A stretch of DNA of 64,000 nucleotides, from positions 62,001 to 126,000 of the forward strand of contig JAJZBM010000002.1 of assembly GCA_021798915.1 (NCBI GenBank), written 5' to 3'. Below the pieces are notes generated by a model that did not search any database, was not told where the DNA came from, and saw only the letters and a list, made by a program, of their open reading frames with translations. Shown here one piece after another: positions 52,648 through 61,273 of this stretch (position 1 is the first letter of the stretch; each line of letters begins with the position of its first letter). A program made the position numbers and the translations under genes. This DNA comes from Pseudomonadota bacterium (GTDB lineage: Bacteria > Pseudomonadota > Alphaproteobacteria > Acetobacterales > Acetobacteraceae).

Positions 52648-54585
52648 TTACTGTCGCGATGCTGGCATGAGATCGGGGGGTGTCGCCTCACCGGCGAGCC
52701 GCGCAATAGCCTCGTCGAGCGCCAGCACCTCTTGCGCTGCGCCGCCGAGCCGGCGGAGGGCGACGGTGTTGCTCTCCGCCTCCTTCCGCCCGACGACGAT
52801 GAGCACCGGCACATGGGCGACGCTATGGGCACGTACTTTGGCGTTGATCTTCTCGTTCCGGGTGTCGCATTCGACGGTGAGCCCGGCGGCGCGGAGCCGT
52901 GCCGCCACCGTCTCGGCATAGGCATCGGCGTCCGAGACGATGGTCGCGACCACCGCCTGCACGGGGGCGAGCCAGAGCGGGAAGCGCCCGGCGTGATGCT
53001 CGATCAGAATGCCGAGAAAGCGCTCGAAACTGCCCAAAATCGCGCGATGCAACATCACCGGGCGATGGCGGGCGCCGTCTTCGCCGACATAATCGGCATC
53101 CAGCCGCTCGGGCAGCACGAAATCGACCTGCAAGGTGCCGCATTGCCAGTCGCGCCCGATCGCATCGCGTAGCACGAATTCGAGTTTCGGGCCGTAGAAC
53201 GCGCCCTCGCCAGGGTTTAGCGTATACGCGACGCCGGCGGTCGCGCAGGCCTCGCTGAGCGCCCGTTCGGCGCGGTCCCAGACGGCGTCGCTGCCGGCGC
53301 GGATCGCGGGGCGGTCGGAAAATTTCACCCGGAAATCGGGGAAGCCGAAATCACGATAGATCTCGCCGAGCAGGGCGACGAAACGCACGGTCTCGGGCGC
53401 GATCTGATCCTCGGTGCAGAAAATATGCGCATCATCCTGGGTGAAGGCGCGCACCCGCATCAGGCCGTGCAACGCGCCCGACGGCTCATAGCGGTGGCAG
53501 GCTCCGAATTCGGCCATGCGCAGCGGCAATTCGCGGTAGCTGCGCACGCCCTGGCGGAAAATCTGCACATGGCAGGGGCAGTTCATCGGCTTCAGGGCGA
53601 GCGTCTTTTCCTCTTCCTCGACGGTCGCGATGAACATGTGCTCGCGGAATTTCTCCCAATGCCCCGAGGCTTCCCAGAGTGCCCGATCGACGAGTTGCGG
53701 CGTGCGCACCTCCTGATAGGCGTTGGCGTCCAGTTTCCGGCGCATATAGGCCTCGACGCGGCGATAGAGCGCCCAGCCCTTGGGATGCCAGAAGATGCTG
53801 CCGACCGCTTCCTCCTGGATATGGAACAGATCCATCTCGCGTCCGAGCCGGCGATGGTCGCGCCGCTCGGCCTCCTCGATCTGGGTGAGATAGGCGTCGA
53901 GTTCCTTCCGGTCGCGCCAGGCGGTGCCGTAGATCCGGCTCAGCATGGCGTTGCGGTGATCGCCCCGCCAATAGGCGCCGGCGACCTTCATCAGCTTGAA
54001 GGCGTCACCGACATCGCCGGTCGCGCGCATATGCGGGCCGCGGCAGAGATCGACCCATTCACCCTGGCGGTAAAGGGTGATCGTTTCGGTTTCCGGGAGG
54101 TCACGGATGATCTCGGCCTTGTAGCTCTCGCCGCGCGCGGCGAAAAACGCGATCGCTGCGTCCCGCGCCCAGACCTCGCGCACGAAGGGGGCGTTGGCGG
54201 CGATGATCTCGCGCATTTTGGCTTCGATCTTCGGGAAATCCTCGGGCGTGAAGGGCTCGGGGCGGGCGAAATCGTAATAGAAGCCGTTATCGATCGCCGG
54301 GCCGATCGTCACCTGGGTCTCGGGATAGAGCGCCTGCACCGCCTCGGCGAGGACATGGGCGGCGTCATGGCGGATCAGGGTCAGGGCTTCCTCATCGCGC
54401 CGGGTCACGAAGCGGATGGCGGCGTCCTCGGCGAGCGGGCGGGAGAGATCGCGGGTCTCGCCATCGACGACGACCGCGAGCGCGGCGCGCGCGAGGCCCG
54501 GCCCGATGGCGGCGGCGAGTTCGGCACCGGTCGGGGCCGCCTCGAACCGGCGGATCGAGCCATCGGGAAGGGTGAAAGCGGGCAT
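52648..54585 (-). CDS. thrS: Threonine-tRNA ligase
   Basis: A 645-residue class II aminoacyl-tRNA synthetase: N-terminal TGS domain ([14 protein letters not shown]...), editing domain with [18 protein letters not shown], catalytic domain with NCPCHVQIF and [14 protein letters not shown], and the C-terminal anticodon domain including [11 protein letters not shown]. It starts at the ATG 54585 and is followed by infC, the standard thrS-infC order. Confidence 0.97.
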   Translation of the reverse strand: MPAFTLPDGSIRRFEAAPTGAELAAAIGPGLARAALAVVVDGETRDLSRPLAEDAAIRFVTRRDEEALTLIRHDAAHVLAEAVQALYPETQVTIGPAIDNGFYYDFARPEPFTPEDFPKIEAKMREIIAANAPFVREVWARDAAIAFFAARGESYKAEIIRDLPETETITLYRQGEWVDLCRGPHMRATGDVGDAFKLMKVAGAYWRGDHRNAMLSRIYGTAWRDRKELDAYLTQIEEAERRDHRRLGREMDLFHIQEEAVGSIFWHPKGWALYRRVEAYMRRKLDANAYQEVRTPQLVDRALWEASGHWEKFREHMFIATVEEEEKTLALKPMNCPCHVQIFRQGVRSYRELPLRMAEFGACHRYEPSGALHGLMRVRAFTQDDAHIFCTEDQIAPETVRFVALLGEIYRDFGFPDFRVKFSDRPAIRAGSDAVWDRAERALSEACATAGVAYTLNPGEGAFYGPKLEFVLRDAIGRDWQCGTLQVDFVLPERLDADYVGEDGARHRPVMLHRAILGSFERFLGILIEHHAGRFPLWLAPVQAVVATIVSDADAYAETVAARLRAAGLTVECDTRNEKINAKVRAHSVAHVPVLIVVGRKEAESNTVALRRLGGAAQEVLALDEAIARLAGEATPPDLMPASRQ

Positions 54586-54624
54586 GCCGGAATCCTGACT
54601 AATTGTCGTAAAAAATCTATGGCC

Positions 54625-55533
54625 TCAGGGAAGCGCCGCCGCAACCCTCGCCAGCGGCAGAGCGGCGAGATCGGGGGCGGCGAGGATTACCGGCCAGCCG
54701 CCATCGGGATAGCGCGGCGCGGTGATCGCGGGATCGCTGGCGCTCGAAAACAGCACGATCGCCGGGCGGCCGAGCAAGGTCGCGAGATGCATCGGCCCGG
54801 TATCATTGCCGAGGACGAACGCTGCATCGGCGAGAACCGGGCCGAGATCGGCGAGTGTCGTGCGCCCGGTGAGGTCGATCGCTTCCGGCGCGCGGGCGAG
54901 AATTGCGGCGGCGAGCGGCGCCTCCTGCGCACTCCCGATCACCACCGGCGTCGTGCCGCGCGCGGCGAGTTGGGCCGCGATTGCCCCGAACTGCCCCGCC
55001 GGCCAGCGCTTTTCCGGCCGGTGCGGCGCAGCACCGGGGACGAGGACGGCATAGGGTGCGGGGAGATGGCCGGGTTTCGCCCCGGCGCTGAGCCAGGCGA
55101 GATCGGGCGGCGGAAATTCGGCGATCCCGGCCATCGCCAATTGTTCACGCTGGCGCTCGCGGGTGTGGAGGAAATCGCGCCGCGGATTGGCGTGCGGCAG
55201 CGCGCAGCCGGGCGCGATGCCGGACCAGCGCGGCCGCCCGGCGAGCCGGAAATAGCGCGAAGACCGTGACGAGGTCTGTAAATCATAGACGAGATCAAAG
55301 CCGCGCAAACGCCGGGCGAGCGCGAAGAGGCCGGGGAGGTTCCAGAACGCCGGACGCGGATCGAGCGCGATCGCGTCGAACCACGGCGCGCGCGCGGCGA
55401 GGGCGGCGAAGGGTGCGGTGGTGAGGAGGGTCACGTGATCGCCGGCGTGATGGGCGCGGATCGCGGCGAAGGACGGAAAGCTCTGTACGATATCGCCGAA
55501 CGCGCCGAGACGGATGACCAGAATTCGGCTCAT
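54625..55533 (-). CDS. Glycosyltransferase family 9 (heptosyltransferase-like)
   Basis: A 302-residue GT-B enzyme. The start RILVIRLGAFGDIVQSFPSFAAIR and the late FVLGNDTGPMHLATLLGRPAIVLF are GT9 signatures; VPGAAPHRPEKRWPAGQF is the nucleotide-sugar loop. Such enzymes add heptose to the lipopolysaccharide core. Overlaps the preceding GT4 gene by 4 bases (ATGA). Confidence 0.89.
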   Translation of the reverse strand: MSRILVIRLGAFGDIVQSFPSFAAIRAHHAGDHVTLLTTAPFAALAARAPWFDAIALDPRPAFWNLPGLFALARRLRGFDLVYDLQTSSRSSRYFRLAGRPRWSGIAPGCALPHANPRRDFLHTRERQREQLAMAGIAEFPPPDLAWLSAGAKPGHLPAPYAVLVPGAAPHRPEKRWPAGQFGAIAAQLAARGTTPVVIGSAQEAPLAAAILARAPEAIDLTGRTTLADLGPVLADAAFVLGNDTGPMHLATLLGRPAIVLFSSASDPAITAPRYPDGGWPVILAAPDLAALPLARVAAALP

Positions 55534-56696
55534 CGCAGCAATTCGGCGTAAACGCCGAGAGTTGCGGCCTGCATCGCGGCGGTGGTGAAGCGTTCGAGAA
55601 TGGCGGCCCGCGCCCGCCCGCCCTGCGCTGCGCGCGCCGCGGGGTCGAGCGCGAGGGCGACGGCCATCGCCGCGGCGAGTGCCGCCGGATCATCCGGCGC
55701 GACACGCCAGCCGGTCTCCCCGGGGCGGATGGTTTCGATCGCGCCGCCATGATCGCTCGCGATCACCGGCCGCGCCATCGCCTGCGCCTCGATCACCGTG
55801 CGGCCGAACGCCTCCGGCCGGGTCGAGGCATTGATGACGACATCGGCGAGGGCGTAGGCGGCGGGCATGTCGGCGCAATCGCCGGCGAAGAAAACCCGCG
55901 GCTCGACCCCGAGACGGCGCGCCGCCTCACGCAGGGCGCGGGCGAGCCGGGATCGGGGATCGCCGCCGGCGAAGACCAGAACCGGGTCAGGGGGAAGCCG
56001 CGCCAGCGCCGCGATCGCGACCGCGTGCCCCTTCCACGAGCTCAGTCGCCCGGGCAGCAGAATGACCGGCCTTCCGGCCGGCAAGCCCCAGGCTTCGGCG
56101 AGATGTCGCTGACGTGCGAGACCCGAAGCGCCGGCCAGCGCGGCAGGGTCGAACAGCGCGGGATCGACGCCGCGCGGAATGACGCGAAGCCGCCAGGGCT
56201 CGATCGGATAGCGGTCGAGGATTCGGGCGGCGATGAAGTCACTGATCGCGATCACCCGCTCGCCGCGCGCCATGACGCTGTTATAGGCGCGTTTGCCGGG
56301 AAAATTCTCGGCGTAGGCGCCATGATAGGTGGTGACGAAGCGGGACGCGACGCGGCTTGCGGCAAGCCAGGCGGACCAGCCCGGGGCGCGCGAGCGGGCA
56401 TGGATCAGGGCGACGCGCTCGCGGGTTGCGATCTCGGCGAGACGGGCGGCGTTGCGCCAGATCGCATAGGGCGATTTGCCGGTGAGCGGGAGGGTGATGT
56501 GATGCCCGCCGGCCGCCTCGATCGCCGGCACCAGCCGCCCGCCGGCCGAGGCGACGAGGGCGACGCCGCCGGCCTTGGTGATCGCCGCCGCCATCTCCAG
56601 CGTGCCGCGCTCGACGCCGCCGGTATTGAGCGCTGGCAGCACTTGCAGGATCACCGCGCCGGCGGGGAGAGGCGGAAATGGCTGGGCGGACATCAC
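55530..56696 (-). CDS. Glycosyltransferase family 4
   Basis: A 388-residue GT-B enzyme. N-terminal LPALNTGGVERGTLEMA, nucleotide-binding LPGRLSSWKGHAVAIAAL and the conserved EAFGRTVIEAQAMARPVIASDHGG acidic-Gly motif are clear. It probably works on lipopolysaccharide core or O-antigen with the GT9 partner. Overlaps queD by 4 bases, which suggests a shared transcript with the queuosine genes but not a shared pathway. Confidence 0.9.
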   Translation of the reverse strand: MMSAQPFPPLPAGAVILQVLPALNTGGVERGTLEMAAAITKAGGVALVASAGGRLVPAIEAAGGHHITLPLTGKSPYAIWRNAARLAEIATRERVALIHARSRAPGWSAWLAASRVASRFVTTYHGAYAENFPGKRAYNSVMARGERVIAISDFIAARILDRYPIEPWRLRVIPRGVDPALFDPAALAGASGLARQRHLAEAWGLPAGRPVILLPGRLSSWKGHAVAIAALARLPPDPVLVFAGGDPRSRLARALREAARRLGVEPRVFFAGDCADMPAAYALADVVINASTRPEAFGRTVIEAQAMARPVIASDHGGAIETIRPGETGWRVAPDDPAALAAAMAVALALDPAARAAQGGRARAAILERFTTAAMQAATLGVYAELLR

Positions 56697-57052
56697 CCCG
56701 GCCGGTAAAGGCAGCGTTCGCCGAGCGCGTCGCGGCAGATCGCGACGCTGACCAGGCCGGGAAATTCGGTCTCCAAGTGCCGCCAGACGAAGAGGGCGAG
56801 GCGCTCCAGCGTTGCCGGCGCAAGCTCGGGGATTTCGTCGAGGAAGCGGTGATCGAGCCGGTCGCGGACGCGCGCCAGCGCCGCCGCGAACAGGCCGAGA
56901 TCGACCAGCATGCCGCTTGCCGCAATCTCGCCGCCGATCGTCACCTCGGCGCGGTAGGAATGGCCGTGGATGCGGCGGCTGGCCTCGGTCTCGACCGCCC
57001 GCTCCAGCGTGTGCGCGGCCTCGAAGCGGAATTCCTTGGTGAGTTGGAACAT
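56693..57052 (-). CDS. queD: 6-carboxytetrahydropterin synthase-family protein
   Basis: A 119-residue T-fold enzyme of the PTPS/QueD family. The zinc ligands are visible as HTLERAVE, IHGHSY and the following His; the late DHRFLDEIPELAPATLE and conserved Glu of the pterin site (LGERCLYRP region) fit. The essential cysteine of E. coli QueD in the C-x-x-x-HGH context is Ser here (ASRRIHGH). Directly follows queE through a duplicated start region. Likely makes 6-carboxytetrahydropterin, but activity is not certain without the Cys. Confidence 0.85.
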   Translation of the reverse strand: MFQLTKEFRFEAAHTLERAVETEASRRIHGHSYRAEVTIGGEIAASGMLVDLGLFAAALARVRDRLDHRFLDEIPELAPATLERLALFVWRHLETEFPGLVSVAICRDALGERCLYRPG

Positions 57053-57080
57053 CAGGGGGTGAGCTGGAACATCAGGGGAT
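57041..57080 (-). repeat. 20-bp tandem duplication at the queE/queD junction
   Basis: gagttggaacatcagggggt (57041-57060) and gagctggaacatcaggggat (57061-57080), 18/20 identical. On the minus strand the queE TGA overlaps an ATG that opens a 6-codon mini-ORF (MFQLTP), whose TGA overlaps the queD ATG (TGATG). The mini-ORF repeats the first codons of QueD. Confidence 0.9.
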
Positions 57081-57725
57081 GCCGATGAATTTATGGGTCT
57101 GAAGCGAAAGCCGCCAGCGCGGATGCGCCTGGATGTAGGCGATCGCCGCCTCCGTATGGCGGGCGCGCTCTGGCCCGTCCATGGGCTGGAGCAGGAAATG
57201 GGTGAAGGCGAGGCCGGCGAAGCGCTCCGGTGGCGCCTCCGGTTGCGGATAGACGAGCTTCAGTTCGTCGCCGTGATCGAGTGCCAGCTTTGCTGCGGCC
57301 TTGGGGCTCACGCAAACCCAGTCGATCCCCGGCGGGGCGGCGATGGTGCCGTTGGTCTCGATCGCGATGGTAAAATTTTCCCGATGCAGGGCGGCGATCA
57401 GGGCGGGATCGACCTGGAGCAGCGGCTCCCCCCCGGTCAGCACCACGAACCGCCCCTCGCGCCCCGCCCCCCAGCATGCGGCGATGGCGTCGGCCAGCGC
57501 CTCGGCGCCGGCGAACACACCGCCGCCGGCGCCATCGGTGCCGACGAAGTCGGTGTCACAAAACCGGCATACGGCCCGCCCCCGGTCCTGCTCGCGGCCA
57601 GACCAGAGATTGCAGCCGGCAAAGCGGCAAAACACCGCAGCCCGCCCGGCATGGACCCCCTCACCCTGGAGGGTGAGAAAAATTTCCTTGACGGCATAGC
57701 GCGAGGCGGGAAGGTTTTCCAGCAT
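57072..57725 (-). CDS. queE: 7-carboxy-7-deazaguanine synthase
   Basis: A 217-residue radical SAM enzyme. QGEGVHAGRAAVFCRFAGCN, an insertion, then CRFCDTDFVGTDG supply the C-x14-C-x2-C-type cysteine set of QueE, and LTGGEPLLQ and IETNGT follow. It converts 6-carboxytetrahydropterin to CDG on the way to queuosine. QueC and QueF are not in the window. It ends at the duplicated junction with queD; upstream is the lower-GC insertion. Confidence 0.94.
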   Translation of the reverse strand: MLENLPASRYAVKEIFLTLQGEGVHAGRAAVFCRFAGCNLWSGREQDRGRAVCRFCDTDFVGTDGAGGGVFAGAEALADAIAACWGAGREGRFVVLTGGEPLLQVDPALIAALHRENFTIAIETNGTIAAPPGIDWVCVSPKAAAKLALDHGDELKLVYPQPEAPPERFAGLAFTHFLLQPMDGPERARHTEAAIAYIQAHPRWRLSLQTHKFIGIP

Positions 57726-57793
57726 GGCGCGGGGTTTTAGCGACGCGCGGGTGTGTCGTCCATGACGGCGGAGGGTTGGATGGCTATCGCCAC

Positions 57794-59185
57794 TCAGTTC
57801 GTTGGCTTGACGCCGCCCTTACGGCCCAGGCCGAATCCCACACGATACAAATCCGGCATGTCGATACGCCCGTCCTTCTTGGTTTCAATAAGCCCCAAAC
57901 GTTGCAGGTCTTCGCGTAGTCCCTCCCAGCCGCGTGCAATGTGCTGCGCCGGCAGGCGATCCGGGTGAATTTCTTGGGGGCCTTTGGGAAAGGCTGCAGC
58001 CCAACGCTGAACAACCGTGTCGAATTCACAGGGCACGTTCAAACCTCTCAATGCGAACAGCACTTTAGGCACCCAAGGATAATCTTCTGCCATTTCCTGC
58101 ACACGAATCGTCGAGGCCATCTGGATGCCACGTTTGATGCTTTCATAATGCAATGCGAACTCATACTGGGTGTAGCGTTCGGCGGAATCCTCCGCAGCCT
58201 GTCGAATCGCCGCGAGGAATGAGCGTGGCGAGGTCCGGCCTTTGCCGTCCGCCAAGTGGCTGACGGACCATGTGTAAGGCACGCCGCGCCGCCTGTCGCG
58301 CCCCATCCAGGGACCGGCCAGACACTCGAAGGCGTTGCGCTGCGCCTCAGATTCGCGTTTCATTTCATCCGCCACGCGCCACACGTCCGCCTGTTCAACA
58401 TGTGGGCAGATCTTGCGCAGAAGCTCGCCATGCTCGTTCGGCGCATTGATGAGACGCTGCCAGAGCAAGCCATGCAAATCATGCCTAGCCCAGGTCAGTT
58501 CGGCTTTGGTGGCCGTGAGTTTCGATGCGTCCGGGAAATTGAACACTGTGCGTTCCGCTTGGTCCTCGCGCAAAAACACTTTGGCATAGAGGCCAGAAAA
58601 GCCTTTTAGCCAAAGCACCATACGCAACAGGCCGCGCACGATTTCGTCCATGCGTTGCCAGTCATTGCTGGTGCGGTCCAGCGCGTCGAACAGGATCACC
58701 CCACGCCAGCTACGGGGCTGCCGCATCAGCTGCGCTGCCGCCTCGGGGTTAGATTTGAGCCATCGGACTGTATCACTCCATTGCGTTTTGGGAATTCTTT
58801 GTCTTGCCTGATGCGCAACCCAACGCAGTACCACCGCGCGCCACAAATCGTACGGTTCCCCACCTTGGTCGAGAAAATTCGAGAACACGTCGGCATTCGG
58901 ATAGCTGGCATCTTCCTTATTGGCAAAGCCCAGATGAACGAAGATGTCATTGAGTTCGGAAGCTGCGCCGACTAAAAGACGACGCAACTGGTCGGATTGC
59001 AAAACAGCCGTCCAGAACGATTTGCCCACCCCCCGGCTTCCGACGACGACGTGCGCGTCCAGACGCAGCGCCTTGAGGTGCGATGGGGGCAAGTAAAGCG
59101 TTTTGGGCTCCGGCGTTTCGCCGAAATTACTTGTTTCCAGCGGCGCGGAGCGGATAGCCTCCCGCAGAGCCTGCGCCTCAGTCAT
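57794..59185 (-). CDS. P-loop ATPase of the three-gene operon
   Basis: A 463-residue protein. Walker A is GSRGVGKS at residues 49-56 and Walker B is VILFDALDR at 163-171; between them, a region with DVFSNFLDQGGEPYDLW. The C-terminal part (about 340-463) has a winged-helix-like stretch ending RLGLIETKKDGRIDMPDLYR. No nuclease, TIR or protease motif is visible. It follows the KGGVGR gene after 13 bases. The codon and base use are visibly less GC-rich than the neighbours. I do not recognise a named family; it resembles STAND/AAA-type ATPases of conflict systems in general form only. Confidence 0.75.
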   Translation of the reverse strand: MTEAQALREAIRSAPLETSNFGETPEPKTLYLPPSHLKALRLDAHVVVGSRGVGKSFWTAVLQSDQLRRLLVGAASELNDIFVHLGFANKEDASYPNADVFSNFLDQGGEPYDLWRAVVLRWVAHQARQRIPKTQWSDTVRWLKSNPEAAAQLMRQPRSWRGVILFDALDRTSNDWQRMDEIVRGLLRMVLWLKGFSGLYAKVFLREDQAERTVFNFPDASKLTATKAELTWARHDLHGLLWQRLINAPNEHGELLRKICPHVEQADVWRVADEMKRESEAQRNAFECLAGPWMGRDRRRGVPYTWSVSHLADGKGRTSPRSFLAAIRQAAEDSAERYTQYEFALHYESIKRGIQMASTIRVQEMAEDYPWVPKVLFALRGLNVPCEFDTVVQRWAAAFPKGPQEIHPDRLPAQHIARGWEGLREDLQRLGLIETKKDGRIDMPDLYRVGFGLGRKGGVKPTN

Positions 59186-59198
59186 GGCAGATGCCCGC

Positions 59199-60542
59199 TC
59201 AAAACGCGCCTCCGTCGCTCACCCTCGGATAACCGTTACCCCAGTCCAGAAAGCGCAAGATTCGGCCAATCAAATCACCGAACACATTTCGAATCTCGTC
59301 GTCGCCGACAGACACGAGCCTTCCATGCAAGGAATGCAGCGCCGCAAAACCACGATGCCACTCGACAATCCAGGGCATATGTGGCGCCAGTTCATCGGCA
59401 AGGTCGAAACTCCACCGCTCGACACCCTGCCTGTCCTTCCCACCCTCAACCGGAGGGGGTATTTCATCGTATAGAGTTTCAATGAAAAGATCGTAAGCGT
59501 GCTCTCGCAAATCCGCAAGATAGATAGCCGGTTCCAACTCCGGCACGAGGGCCGCGACGATTTGCAGCCGTTCGCGAATACACTCAGCAACGCGACCCCG
59601 CCGCCAATGATCAAACAGCATGCGGTAACCGTTCCAGGTTTGGGTACCTGCTAGCGCGAAAAGCAACACCAGATTCGCGCCGAGATCGGTAACACAACTT
59701 GACGCCACCTCGTCGATGCCGGCGCGCGAATCGATAAGCACAATGTCGGGCTTGAGACGTTCTTCCAACTTACGCAACAGTCGTTGCAGCCGGCCGGACC
59801 AAGACTCACGGGCGCCACCGTCTTGGATCTTGGGCATCCACACTCGCCCGAGCTTGGCGATGTACTCGCCAGGATTGTCGCCATGAGCGGGGATCACGCA
59901 GATTTCTCCGTCGTGGGACAAGGTGCTCCGGGCGATCATGTCATCAAGCATGCTGTCCGCGTTATCGACCAAGTCCTCGACCAACCAGTCGACAATTCCA
60001 TAAGCTGGTTGGCGCTCCGACGGAAGCAGGCTGGAGGACAGCCCCGGCGATTCCAGATCCAGGTCGAGCACCAGCACCTTCTTGCCGAGTTGGGCAAATT
60101 TCCAGGCGCAGGCCGCGAGAGCGGTGGAGCGACCTACTCCCCCTTTTATGGAAAAAAATACGATGCGCGGCGCGCCGGCGGCTTCCGGGGCGATCTGGCT
60201 CCAGTTCCCTTCCGTTGCGAGACGATCGACCACCCAGATTTTGGCGAACCCTTCCAGTGGGTAGTGTGCCGCATCTTGGCAGACCTGCTCCAGGCCTGCC
60301 TCGTACAGGAGGCCGGATTCAGGGGGATAAGCGTGCGGCACGATACGCTCGCCAAAAACGCGATAGACTGCCACGAGTTGCTTGCGCTGTTCTTCATTTG
60401 TCTCGACGGCCTCCGGCACGATGAATCGCACGCGCCCATTGAGGTCGCGATTGATCACCAGCCAGTCCACACTTGCCACGAATTCTGAATGTTTCTCCAG
60501 CACCTCTCGCGCAGCGGGCAAAATCTGGTCGAAGGTCGTCAT
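59199..60542 (-). CDS. KGGVGR-motif variant ParA/MinD-like ATPase
   Basis: A 447-residue protein with an N-terminal extension of about 125 residues and then a ParA-type ATPase core. The deviant Walker A reads IKGGVGRST (residues 132-140), with Arg where the family has Lys; switch regions are VLVLDLDLESPGL (156-168) and PDIVLIDSRAGIDEV (265-279). 'KGGVGR-motif variant' ATPases are known mostly from actinobacterial clusters as I recall. The N-terminal extension has no recognised domain. It overlaps the upstream gene by 4 bases and is followed by the P-loop ATPase after 13 bases. Confidence 0.8.
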   Translation of the reverse strand: MTTFDQILPAAREVLEKHSEFVASVDWLVINRDLNGRVRFIVPEAVETNEEQRKQLVAVYRVFGERIVPHAYPPESGLLYEAGLEQVCQDAAHYPLEGFAKIWVVDRLATEGNWSQIAPEAAGAPRIVFFSIKGGVGRSTALAACAWKFAQLGKKVLVLDLDLESPGLSSSLLPSERQPAYGIVDWLVEDLVDNADSMLDDMIARSTLSHDGEICVIPAHGDNPGEYIAKLGRVWMPKIQDGGARESWSGRLQRLLRKLEERLKPDIVLIDSRAGIDEVASSCVTDLGANLVLLFALAGTQTWNGYRMLFDHWRRGRVAECIRERLQIVAALVPELEPAIYLADLREHAYDLFIETLYDEIPPPVEGGKDRQGVERWSFDLADELAPHMPWIVEWHRGFAALHSLHGRLVSVGDDEIRNVFGDLIGRILRFLDWGNGYPRVSDGGAF

Positions 60543-60955
60543 ACCAGCCCATCCTTTTGCGCCTTCTCGATCAATTTGCGGACGGTGTCTGCGCCCGATT
60601 GATGAGCCTGTGCCCGCGCCTGATCAAAATTTGATCGATGAGCATAGCGCTGTGAAACACTCCAGTCGCCGAAGGGGTTGGAGGTGGGCAGGGCATAGCC
60701 CGCTCCCTGATGGTGGCCACATCGATAGCTCTCAAAGCGTTTCCAGACCCCGTCCGCATGCACGCGGTCCGCTTTGTCATGGGGCAGGCCATGACTCTCG
60801 TCGTAGCGCATGCCAAAGGCCAACATCAGTCGTTTCAAGCCGCATTCCGCTGCTATGCCATACAGATGATCGGCATTTGCCCAACGATTTGCCTTGAACA
60901 AATGTTCCGCGTCCTCCCAATGCCGTTCGTATGCGTCCAGAAAGTCCGAGTGCAA
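60539..60955 (-). CDS. HEPN-like small protein, first gene of the operon
   Basis: A 138-residue mostly helical protein with a TTG start (60955) 7 bases after GCGAGGA. The segment W.DAE.LFKANRWANADHLYGIAAECGLKRLMLAFG closely follows the HEPN pattern (A.H...DAE.L....R..NA..L...A.E.A.K..L). A later W..SQRYAHRS could supply the conserved Arg, but a clean R-x4-6-H RNase motif is not present, so nuclease activity is unclear. It overlaps the KGGVGR gene by 4 bases and so is translated with it. The longer frame upstream has no better start. Confidence 0.65.
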   Translation of the reverse strand: MHSDFLDAYERHWEDAEHLFKANRWANADHLYGIAAECGLKRLMLAFGMRYDESHGLPHDKADRVHADGVWKRFESYRCGHHQGAGYALPTSNPFGDWSVSQRYAHRSNFDQARAQAHQSGADTVRKLIEKAQKDGLV

Positions 60956-61025
60956 CAGCGTTTCCTCGCTCTTGATTTCCGCCGAGAACTGATTTGGAAA
61001 TCTTACTAAATTGACCCAGGTTGTA

Positions 61026-61055
61026 GTTATGATTTGGGTTTCAGGAGGGGGTCAA
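61026..61055 (-). promoter_or_regulatory. Possible promoter of the three-gene operon
   Basis: On the minus strand TTGACC (61055-61050), an 18-base spacer and CATAAC (61031-61026) lie about 70 bases before the TTG start of the HEPN-like gene. The -35 matches well, the -10 poorly. Confidence 0.4.
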
Positions 61056-61120
61056 GGGCTGATTTTCTCCTTTGGCTCGCTGAAATGCGCCTTGGCGTCG
61101 GCGATGCTCACATTGCCCAT
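61052..61120 (-). pseudogene. Phd/YefM-type antitoxin N-terminal remnant
   Basis: A 22-codon frame, MGNVSIADAKAHFSEPKEKI then SP. The first 15 residues are the standard opening of Phd/YefM/prevent-host-death antitoxins (M..VSIADAKAHFSEL), after which the sequence breaks off. No toxin gene is present. A palindrome 11 bp upstream may be its former operator. It marks the right edge of the lower-GC insertion, upstream of the three-gene operon. Confidence 0.7.
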
Positions 61121-61130
61121 GATGCGACCC

Positions 61131-61148
61131 TGACCATCTTGTTGGTCA
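61131..61148 (-). promoter_or_regulatory. Palindrome upstream of the antitoxin remnant
   Basis: tgaccatcttgttggtca: arms tgacca and tggtca with a 6-base centre, ending 11 bases before the remnant's ATG. Antitoxin genes are commonly preceded by such operators, so it may be a surviving autoregulatory site. Confidence 0.45.
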
Positions 61149-61211
61149 AATATAGCATGGCGCCGGTTGCAGCCAAAGCGCCGAAGCGGGTCGTCCGTGG
61201 GCCGGATACGA

Positions 61212-61237
61212 AACGAGGGGGCTTTCGCCCCCTCGTT
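61212..61237 (-). terminator. Strong hairpin downstream of the small exported protein
   Basis: aacgagggggc (61212-61222) and gccccctcgtt (61227-61237), an 11-bp perfect stem with loop tttc. On the minus strand it is followed by tcgtatcc, only weakly T-rich. It lies 37 bp after the stop of the 82-residue gene and so may terminate it. Confidence 0.6.
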
Positions 61238-61273
61238 GGATGGTCTCAAGTCAGCCGGAACGGGTGACCGGGA

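Noticed and set aside
57726-61260. tRNA or integrase marking the insertion
   Set aside because: I found no tRNA-like cloverleaf and no integrase or transposase gene at either edge.
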